Source: Pseudomonadota bacterium
GTDB lineage: Bacteria; Pseudomonadota; Alphaproteobacteria; Rhizobiales; Aestuariivirgaceae
Direction: 5' to 3'
DNA length: 5,178 nucleotides
Assembly (NCBI GenBank): GCA_016522385.1
Contig: JAEKFU010000462.1
Coordinates: forward strand, 1-5,178
In this document: piece after piece, positions 1 through 4,449 of the stretch
Numbering within the stretch: the stretch's first letter is position 1
How the letters are laid out: each line of letters starts with the position of its first letter
Translations under genes and position numbers: made by a program
Notes under the pieces: generated by a model
The model's database searches: none
Told to the model about the DNA's origin: nothing
What the model saw: only the letters and a program-made list of their open reading frames with translations

Positions 1-671
1 CCCATACGCTGCATGTCGGCAAGGATGGCCAGATGCCGTTCGATCTGCCGATGAATTTTTGGGATTGGCTGCTGGAACTGTCCAACGTCACCTACTACTG
101 GTACTACGCCAAGCTACTGGTGATGAATGCCCTGGGCCGCTTCACTCCCATGATGCGGCAATACACACCCGAGGGCGAATTGCCCAAGCTGAAATGGGGC
201 GCACGTGCCTGCCTGCTGGTTTATGCCGGTATTGCGGCATTGATTCTTGCCGGGTACGCCTGGCCGTTGGTCTTCTTCGTCATTCCACGCCTCGTCGGCG
301 GCCCGGTGATGGTGCTCTTCACAATGCTGCAGCACGCCGAACTGCGCGAGAACTCACCGTCAATAATTGAGTCCACCCGTTCATTCCGCACCTCCTGGTT
401 TGGCCGGTTTCTCTACTTGAACATGAACAACCATCTTGAACACCACCTCTATCCCCAGGTACCGTTCTATGCGCTCCCGGCCCTCAATGAGGCGGTGAAA
501 GATCAAATACCTGAACCTGATCCGGGGTTCTGGCGCACCAATTTGGAGGTGCTCTCCATCGTCATTCGCCGTTCGCTCGGCAAGAGCACCAAGGCATGGA
601 CAATTCGCCAGGCACCGCACATGATCACCGAAGGTGGATATACCAAGATCGCACACGCGAACATGCGATGA
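1..671 (+). CDS. mocD: MocD-type membrane fatty acid desaturase / di-iron hydroxylase, C-terminal part
   Basis: This is the 3' part of a membrane di-iron desaturase/hydroxylase (FA_desaturase superfamily). The reading frame is open from base 3 to the TGA at 669-671, so the true start lies upstream and the ATG at 33 is only internal. The first codons read HTLHVG, which resembles the end of the second histidine box. Counting from Met33, a hydrophobic stretch lies at about 60-100, followed by QHAEL (H101) and the third histidine box HLEHH at 134-138, then LYPQVPFYALP. These histidines bind the two irons in the family. The frame ends 19 bp before a Rieske ferredoxin gene, the arrangement of mocD-mocE known from the rhizopine catabolism region of Sinorhizobium meliloti. 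Homologues of this pair are widespread, so the substrate here (lipid, inositol derivative or other) cannot be told. Class is confident; the symbol is by resemblance only. Confidence 0.85.
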   Translation, partial: HTLHVGKDGQMPFDLPMNFWDWLLELSNVTYYWYYAKLLVMNALGRFTPMMRQYTPEGELPKLKWGARACLLVYAGIAALILAGYAWPLVFFVIPRLVGGPVMVLFTMLQHAELRENSPSIIESTRSFRTSWFGRFLYLNMNNHLEHHLYPQVPFYALPALNEAVKDQIPEPDPGFWRTNLEVLSIVIRRSLGKSTKAWTIRQAPHMITEGGYTKIAHANMR

Positions 672-690
672 CGCTTGCGAGGCCTTAGCG

Positions 691-1002
691 ATGGGCAACT
701 GGATCCGCGTGTGCGCAGCCGACGAGATCGATGAAGATGACCTGATCCGCTTTGATCACGGCAGCCGCACGTTTTGCGTCTACAACACCGAAAAAGGCTT
801 CTTTGCCACCGACGGCCACTGCACTCACGAGGAACAACATCTCGAAGACGGCCTGGTCATCGGCACTGTCATCGAATGTCCGCTGCATCAGGGTCGCTTT
901 GACATACCGACCGGCAAGGCGCTTTCGGCGCCGGTCTGTGTCGACTTGACAACCTATGCCACCAGGATCGAAAACGGCGAGTTGTATATCGACCTTGGTT
1001 GA
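691..1002 (+). CDS. mocE: MocE-type Rieske [2Fe-2S] ferredoxin
   Basis: This encodes a 103-residue soluble Rieske-type ferredoxin, expected to pass electrons to the di-iron oxygenase encoded just upstream. The cluster-binding motif is complete: C44-T-H46, then 16 residues, then C63-P-L-H66, with the usual GRFD after the second histidine. The APVCVDL segment (80-86) and the C-terminal beta strand ending in ELYIDLG are typical of the MocE group, and the length of about 104 residues matches it. The start at 691 is chosen because GAGG at 679-682 lies 8 nt upstream and the protein then begins directly with the conserved MGNWIRVC. An in-frame ATG at 634 would add 19 residues without family resemblance and would overlap the desaturase. 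It is probably co-transcribed with the desaturase. No ferredoxin reductase gene follows, so electrons must come from a reductase encoded elsewhere. Confidence 0.88.
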   Translation: MGNWIRVCAADEIDEDDLIRFDHGSRTFCVYNTEKGFFATDGHCTHEEQHLEDGLVIGTVIECPLHQGRFDIPTGKALSAPVCVDLTTYATRIENGELYIDLG

Positions 1003-1151
1003 ACCGCCCGAGACCGACGAATTCCGAACAAGCCTCTTCAGTAAGGCGGCAGTGACCAATATTGCAGGCGGCTCGGTCGTTTGCCTCGCGGTGGCACGGA
1101 TCGGCCTCTCCTGCCAGCGGTTCTACCGTCCTGACGCTCCCGCCAGGCGAT
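1003..1151. other. Intergenic stretch without recognisable gene
   Basis: Between the ferredoxin stop and the end of the EamA pseudogene remnant I see no protein-like reading frame on either strand. Frames that cross this stretch run antisense to the ferredoxin or have no recognisable composition. There is no clear hairpin followed by a T-run, so a terminator for the desaturase-ferredoxin pair cannot be assigned here. Confidence 0.5.
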
Positions 1152-1571
1152 TTAACAGCCGAACCCGGCAATGAGTGCCATTCCGGCAAAGGTCAGCGGA
1201 TCAGGCACATTGCCCCACATGACCAGGTCCCAGAAGGTTGCAAAGATCGGGTAGGTGTAGTCGAACGGAGCCAGCCAGCTTGTCTCAGCACTCTGATACG
1301 CCGAATGCAAGCGTCAGCGGGCTTTCTTCGCGACACAGCTAGCGTGTCATCAACACTGTTGCAGCATAGGACAGGCCTGCTGCGACCGGCATTATCGACA
1401 TCCGTCGAAACGCATCGCTGGCGGGTTTGAGGATCAAGAGTGTTCCGGTAAACCAGGTAAGAACAGCAAAGACGCGGCGCGGACCGACCTTTTCACCCAA
1501 CACCACCACTGACGGAACGGCAGCAAACAGGGAAAAACGTAAAGCCCGGCGGCAATGTCAGATTTGGCTTC
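1152..1571 (-). pseudogene. Decayed EamA/DMT-family permease gene
   Basis: Translating the minus strand in shifting frames recovers pieces of a drug/metabolite transporter. The 5'-most recognisable piece (about 1571-1545) reads SDIAAGLYV. After a frameshift near the T/C run at about 1530 it continues as VPSVVVLGEKVGPRR and then FTGTLLILKPASDAF, matching the end of the first EamA repeat. It runs on through SYAATVLMTR to an in-frame TAG, and then reads CREESPLTLAFGVS. A deletion of roughly 50-70 residues follows, near 1285-1300. The last piece (about 1283-1152) reads APFDYTYPIFATFWDLVMWG, then NVPDPLTFAGMALIAGFGC and a TAA, the typical last helices of the second repeat. The N-terminal helices are missing. 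No single frame can give a working protein, so this is a dead gene. It is distinct from the intact EamA gene at the end of the window. Confidence 0.85.
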
Positions 1572-1729
1572 TAGTATGTACAGGTTATTTGTAGGCTCAG
1601 GATAATCGACCGTAATCGCATTGGATTTCGAGCCAATATATGCACGGCATTGCAAACGTTGGTTCGTTGGAAATATGCTTGTGCTATCGATAACTGCCGT
1701 ATGTAGGAACGGTTGACAGGGGGCAGTTC
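1572..1729 (+). promoter_or_regulatory. Upstream region of the XRE regulator, with inverted repeat over the ribosome binding site
   Basis: This non-coding stretch must carry the promoter of the regulator starting at 1730. Possible weak sigma-70 pairs are TTGCAA (1650-1655) with TATGCT (1674-1679), and TTGGAA (1667-1672) with GATAAC (1689-1694); neither is decisive. The ribosome binding site is AGGGGG at 1718-1723, 6 nt before the ATG. A 7-bp inverted repeat, AACTGCC (1692-1698) and GGCAGTT (1722-1728), places its right arm partly over that site, so it could act as an RNA hairpin or as an autoregulatory operator. A smaller repeat, ATTGG (1620-1624) and CCAAT (1633-1637), is also present. Confidence 0.4.
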
Positions 1730-2554
1730 ATGACCATTCGGGACAACATTGCGACCAACTTGCGCGACTTGTGCAGTCGCCGGGGCAGTATTGCACAAGC
1801 CTGCCGCGAGGCGGGCATCAACCGCCAGCAATTCAATCGCTATCTCACCGGGGAAGCGATTCCAAATACTTCGAACCTGACCAAGATCTGCAATTATTTC
1901 GGCATTCGCGACACGGAACTGTTTCAGGATCCGGGCCAGCAAAGCTCTCCGACTGACACATCTGGTGCACTGGACTTTGCCGATGAGAACTGGCAGCGGA
2001 TTGTTTCCAACCTGACAGCGGAACCGCTCGCCGCGATATCGGACGGAAAGTATTATCTGTATTACGGTATGTCGGATGCTAACGCCGAGATTGCCAGGTC
2101 GGTGATGTTCGTCCGCACCGATGGGCCGCTCAAAACATTTCGTCGCGTCACAAACATATCGTCACAGGATCCTGCAAACTGGCACTACTACCAAGGCCAT
2201 CACCGGGGGTTGATTGTAGAACGACGTCACTGGCTTTATTTCCTCGGCACTGCTGGCGATGGTACCGAGGAGTTGTCGCTGATTGTCGCCCAGTGGTTGG
2301 CCGTTACCCCGCCTTTACTAACCGGTACGGCACTTGTCGGCGGCATCTCAGGCCCCCTGTCGCTGCCGGTTATTATTGAACCGTTGCCGGCACACATGAC
2401 CATGCGGGCTGCATTGAAGGGTTGCAATATCTATTCGGCCAATTCTCCGAGCATCCGGCCAATGATCACAAATTCTCTGGACCTGCAAAAACGCAAGTCG
2501 TTGGCCGCACTGAGAATGGAACGAAAGAATATCCTGGAACAGTTTTTGACCTAA
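1730..2554 (+). CDS. XRE-type helix-turn-helix transcriptional regulator
   Basis: This encodes a 274-residue protein with an N-terminal XRE/Cro-type DNA-binding domain at about residues 5-65. The helix-turn-helix is visible in SIAQACREAGINRQQFNRYL (20-39), followed by the family pattern GEAIPNTSNLTKICNYFGI (41-59). The remaining 200 residues form a soluble domain rich in aromatic residues (GKYYLYYG at 106-113, WHYYQGHHRG at 151-160). It probably senses a ligand or partner, but I cannot name it. The C-terminus is basic and helical (about 249-274). The start is supported by AGGGGG six bases upstream. The gene converges with the small ORF on the minus strand, 13 bp away, and faces the peptide/SagB cassette from about 570 bp upstream. 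It may therefore regulate that cassette, the oxygenase pair or itself; gene order alone does not decide. Confidence 0.82.
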   Translation: MTIRDNIATNLRDLCSRRGSIAQACREAGINRQQFNRYLTGEAIPNTSNLTKICNYFGIRDTELFQDPGQQSSPTDTSGALDFADENWQRIVSNLTAEPLAAISDGKYYLYYGMSDANAEIARSVMFVRTDGPLKTFRRVTNISSQDPANWHYYQGHHRGLIVERRHWLYFLGTAGDGTEELSLIVAQWLAVTPPLLTGTALVGGISGPLSLPVIIEPLPAHMTMRAALKGCNIYSANSPSIRPMITNSLDLQKRKSLAALRMERKNILEQFLT

Positions 2555-2567
2555 TTGACGAGAGCGT

Positions 2568-2831
2568 TCAGGTGGCGTCCTTTTCACCGTCCTTGGCAAA
2601 TTCATTCATGATGTTGAACGCCTCGATATGCGCCATATCCAGCAGGTAGGCCAAGAACTTCATATCAGCATCGAGTGCTAACTTTTTGAGGCTGCCGGTC
2701 ATATCACACACATAAGCTGCAACTTGTTTTCGGTCTCGTTTATCAGCAGGCATTGGCGGCTCACTCTGACCAAGATCATCCGGCTCAATCTCTACATCGT
2801 CCCCGCACATAATCTGCCCCAATCTCCCCAT
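2568..2831 (-). CDS. Small acidic helical hypothetical protein
   Basis: This encodes up to 87 residues with no membrane segment or signal peptide. The N-terminal third is acidic and proline-rich (about 10-30). The C-terminal part, VAAYVCDMTGSLKKLALDAD (37-56) followed by MKFLAYLLDMAHIEA, predicts two amphipathic helices. It resembles short uncharacterised proteins that are common in alphaproteobacteria, usually with a pattern of the type AYL-x-x-L-A-x-x-E. The start is uncertain. ATG at 2831 has no Shine-Dalgarno sequence, whereas the in-frame ATG at 2810 (80 residues, starting MCGDD) is preceded by GGGGAG and GGGG and may be the real start. The gene is divergent from the peptide/SagB cassette, and its upstream region contains a CRP-type palindrome. 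Function unknown. Confidence 0.68.
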   Translation of the reverse strand: MGRLGQIMCGDDVEIEPDDLGQSEPPMPADKRDRKQVAAYVCDMTGSLKKLALDADMKFLAYLLDMAHIEAFNIMNEFAKDGEKDAT

Positions 2832-2912
2832 CGCGCAGGTTAAAACAACCCATTAAAGATATGGCACGAATCAATCGAACGGTGAATATAAAAAACCCAA
2901 TAAAAACAAATC

Positions 2913-2930
2913 TTGTGAGTAAATTCACAA
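2913..2930. promoter_or_regulatory. CRP-type binding palindrome
   Basis: The sequence TTGTGA-N6-TCACAA is a perfect 6+6 bp inverted repeat and contains the full TGTGA-N6-TCACA consensus known for CRP-family regulators. Its centre is at 2921.5. If the minus-strand TATATT at 2890-2885 is a -10 element, the site would sit at about -42 to -44 for the small minus-strand gene, close to class II activation spacing. For the plus-strand peptide gene it lies about 200 bp upstream of the start codon. Site identity is seen directly; the regulator and target are inferred. Confidence 0.55.
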
Positions 2931-3041
2931 TATAATATCAAGTAGTAAGCGAAATCCGCTTCACGTGACGCTCATTAATATAGGATTCATCGGAATTTTA
3001 GCAAAAATCGCGAATACTCATACATGATTACGGTCAGAATA

Positions 3042-3075
3042 TTAACTATTGATTAACCACTTAACCAATAGTTAA
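3042..3075. promoter_or_regulatory. 34-bp inverted repeat upstream of the peptide gene, candidate operator
   Basis: Perfect 10-bp arms TTAACTATTG (3042-3051) and CAATAGTTAA (3066-3075) flank a 14-nt centre that itself repeats TTAAC in direct orientation (3053-3057 and 3061-3065). The element is AT-rich and ends 50 bp before the ATG of the peptide gene, where a repressor or activator site would be expected. It has no following T-run, so it is not a terminator. The arms could also form an RNA hairpin if transcription starts upstream. Confidence 0.5.
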
Positions 3076-3080
3076 GGAAT

Positions 3081-3103
3081 TGCCATCTCGATTCGACATG
3101 GCA
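3081..3103. repeat. Short inverted repeat in the peptide-gene leader
   Basis: TGCCAT (3081-3086) and ATGGCA (3098-3103) are exact 6-bp inverted arms around an 11-nt loop, ending 8 nt before the GAGGAG ribosome binding site. It could be a 5'-UTR hairpin or part of a protein-binding site. It may also occur by chance, as the arms are short. Confidence 0.3.
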
Positions 3104-3124
3104 TCATAAATGAGGAGAACGATT

Positions 3125-3223
3125 ATGCAGAACCAAACTTCAAGCAAGCCAGCTGTTGCCACGCCGTCGGACAAGGCCAAGAGTGCGTTCATCCGTCCGG
3201 GTATCGCCCTGAACAAAGCCTGA
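3125..3223 (+). CDS. 32-residue peptide, candidate RiPP precursor
   Basis: This is a small ORF from ATG at 3125 to TGA at 3221-3223. It has the best ribosome binding site of the window, GAGGAG (3112-3117), 7 nt before the start. The peptide is hydrophilic and basic, with Ser/Thr, Lys, Ala and Pro in the first 20 residues and a distinct tail FIRPGIALNKA (22-32). It has no cysteine, tryptophan, tyrosine or glycine-glycine site, and no signal peptide. A strong intrinsic terminator follows 7 nt after the stop, and a SagB-type dehydrogenase gene follows that. This gene order, together with high predicted translation, is typical of precursors of ribosomally made modified peptides, so it is a candidate substrate of the SagB-like enzyme. 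Which residues are changed, and whether the tail is leader, core or recognition sequence, cannot be read from one sequence. The main alternative is a regulatory leader peptide, although no runs of regulatory codons are present. Confidence 0.62.
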   Translation: MQNQTSSKPAVATPSDKAKSAFIRPGIALNKA

Positions 3224-3230
3224 TTTCCTA

Positions 3231-3266
3231 AGAGCCGCGTTCCAGCTGAACGTGGCTCTCTTTTTT
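3231..3266 (+). terminator. Intrinsic terminator between peptide gene and SagB-like gene
   Basis: AGAGCCGCGTTC (3231-3242) pairs with GAACGTGGCTCT (3248-3259) over 12 bp, with one G-U pair, around a 5-nt loop CAGCT. C and six T follow (3260-3266). It starts 7 nt after the peptide stop codon and ends 23 nt before the SagB-like ATG, which leaves too little room for a normal separate promoter. It therefore probably works as a partial terminator that yields much peptide mRNA and little enzyme mRNA, or as an attenuator coupled to translation of the peptide. Confidence 0.88.
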
Positions 3267-3289
3267 CAAAGACCAACCGGTGAACGTCA

Positions 3290-4357
3290 ATGCGGGTGCG
3301 AGGTTCTCAAACGCTTGTTCTAAGCCCCCAGGGCGACGAAATCGTCGCATTCAACTTCCTCAGCAAATCGGTGTTTTGCTGCACCCCAAACACGCTGCAT
3401 CTGCTGCAATCCCTTGACGATTGGCGCGACGTCGACGAAGCAATCGAACTCTTGCAGGACGGCAGCGCCGTAGCGAAACAACAGCAGATCAACGAAATGA
3501 TCCAAGCGACTGCGATCGTTGCAGAAAACTCCGATCAGGCTGCCGCTGAGTCGGAATTCCTGAAAAGCTGGGATTGGGGTATTCCAGCCGCGCTCATGCA
3601 CTTCAGCCTAAAGGACTGCGCGTTCTTATCGATCGAGGAGGTCGAGGAACTGCAACAAGAGAAAGCCGCAAAGACGCCGTCACCGAAGCTCTACGAGTTG
3701 AACGACACGTACAATGACATACACCAGTTGCCCAACGCCTTGATCGACAATGACCTGCTTCAACTGATGGCCCGCCGCAGGACCGTGCGTGCATCCTTGC
3801 CACACGCCCTGACGCTTCAGGAACTATCCGATTGTTTGTTCGCCGGCATGGGTATTACCGGACAGACGCGCAACTGCGTATGCGATCTGCCATTGTCCAT
3901 GACGCCTTCGGGGGGCGCCCGCAACCCGTTCGAAGCCTATGTCTACGTGAAATCAGTCGACGGGCTGGAGCCCGGATTCTATCATTATTCGGCCCTGGAG
4001 CATTCACTGGGCCGATTGCCAACAAATCAGACGCCCAAGCCCTCGGAATTGCTGGCTGGACAAGATTGGGCCGACGATAAACCATGCGTGATCTTCCTTG
4101 CGGCCATGCTAGAGCGCACCATGTGGAAGTATCTCGACCCAAATGCTTATCGGGGCGTTTTGATAGAAGCTGGCCATATCGGTCAGAACATCATGCTATC
4201 GGCAACGAAACATGGGTTGTCGGCATGTCCAACGGCAGCTTTTTGTCATTCTTTACTCCACAGTTGTCTGGGCCTGACAAGTACCACCCAATGTGCAATG
4301 TATTCGCTGACGCTGGGTCGGCCCGGAGAAGATAAAACCAACAGGATTTTTCAGTAG
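3290..4357 (+). CDS. SagB-type flavin-dependent peptide-maturation dehydrogenase
   Basis: This encodes a 355-residue protein of the SagB/ThcOx nitroreductase-like family, FMN enzymes that oxidise modified peptides, classically azolines to azoles. The N-terminal 125 residues form a separate domain with a winged-helix-like segment (about 20-75, CTPNTLHLLQSL at 31-42) and AALMHFSLKD (100-109), as seen in SagB relatives. The nitroreductase domain starts near 155. It shows the FMN-binding RRRTVR (162-167), TPSGGARNPFEAYV (205-218), LEPGFYHY (226-233), YRGVLIEAGHIGQN (287-300) and a final LGLTS...LGRPG segment (327-345). It best recalls the group annotated as putative peptide maturation dehydrogenase (TIGR04511), from memory. 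The start at 3290 has GGTGA 6 nt upstream. Eleven cysteines are many for a cytosolic flavoenzyme. The upstream 32-residue peptide is the obvious substrate candidate, and the EamA permease 92 bp downstream could be in the same operon. No YcaO partner is visible. Confidence 0.85.
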   Translation: MRVRGSQTLVLSPQGDEIVAFNFLSKSVFCCTPNTLHLLQSLDDWRDVDEAIELLQDGSAVAKQQQINEMIQATAIVAENSDQAAAESEFLKSWDWGIPAALMHFSLKDCAFLSIEEVEELQQEKAAKTPSPKLYELNDTYNDIHQLPNALIDNDLLQLMARRRTVRASLPHALTLQELSDCLFAGMGITGQTRNCVCDLPLSMTPSGGARNPFEAYVYVKSVDGLEPGFYHYSALEHSLGRLPTNQTPKPSELLAGQDWADDKPCVIFLAAMLERTMWKYLDPNAYRGVLIEAGHIGQNIMLSATKHGLSACPTAAFCHSLLHSCLGLTSTTQCAMYSLTLGRPGEDKTNRIFQ

Positions 4358-4449
4358 AATCGATTCAAAACTATCCTTAAAGAACTACAGCGGTTAGCAT
4401 TGCGTAATGAGGTGTCAAGTATTTTGCCAACAGAGCTAGATTCGTGGTG

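Larger units (their letters stand above)
2832..3124. promoter_or_regulatory. AT-rich divergent intergenic region
   Basis: This 293-bp non-coding stretch separates the small minus-strand gene from the peptide gene and is clearly richer in A and T than its neighbours. Besides the palindromes listed separately, it holds a TATAAT at 2931-2936 on + without a well-spaced -35, a small hairpin AAGCG (2947-2951) / CGCTT (2957-2961), the palindrome TCACGTGA (2961-2968), and on the minus strand a -10-like TATATT (2890-2885). The long 5' region suggests controlled expression of one or both flanking genes. No small protein gene is convincing within it. Confidence 0.6.

Noticed and set aside
634..690. Upstream ATG extending the ferredoxin by 19 residues
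   Set aside because: The extension is outside the conserved MocE length, overlaps the desaturase end and lacks a ribosome binding site, whereas ATG 691 has GAGG at good distance.
1062..1430. A 122-codon plus-strand frame across the gap after the ferredoxin
   Set aside because: It runs antisense to the EamA remnant and has no recognisable domain or start signal.
1434..1655. A 73-codon minus-strand ORF as an independent gene
   Set aside because: Only SDIAAGLYV near its middle is EamA-like; the part before is unrelated and the part after is out of frame with the continuing EamA sequence, so it is part of the pseudogene.
2931..2936. TATAAT as promoter for the peptide gene
   Set aside because: It matches the -10 consensus but has no -35 at 16-18 bp and would give an untranslated leader of about 180 nt; too weak to call in an AT-rich stretch.
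3125..3266. Classical amino-acid attenuator leader
   Set aside because: The peptide has no run of a single regulatory amino acid and no alternative anti-terminator stem is evident; kept only as an alternative to the RiPP reading.
3061..3276. A 71-codon minus-strand ORF over the peptide gene
   Set aside because: It is antisense to the peptide gene and reads through the terminator stem; the plus-strand ORF with GAGGAG explains the region better.
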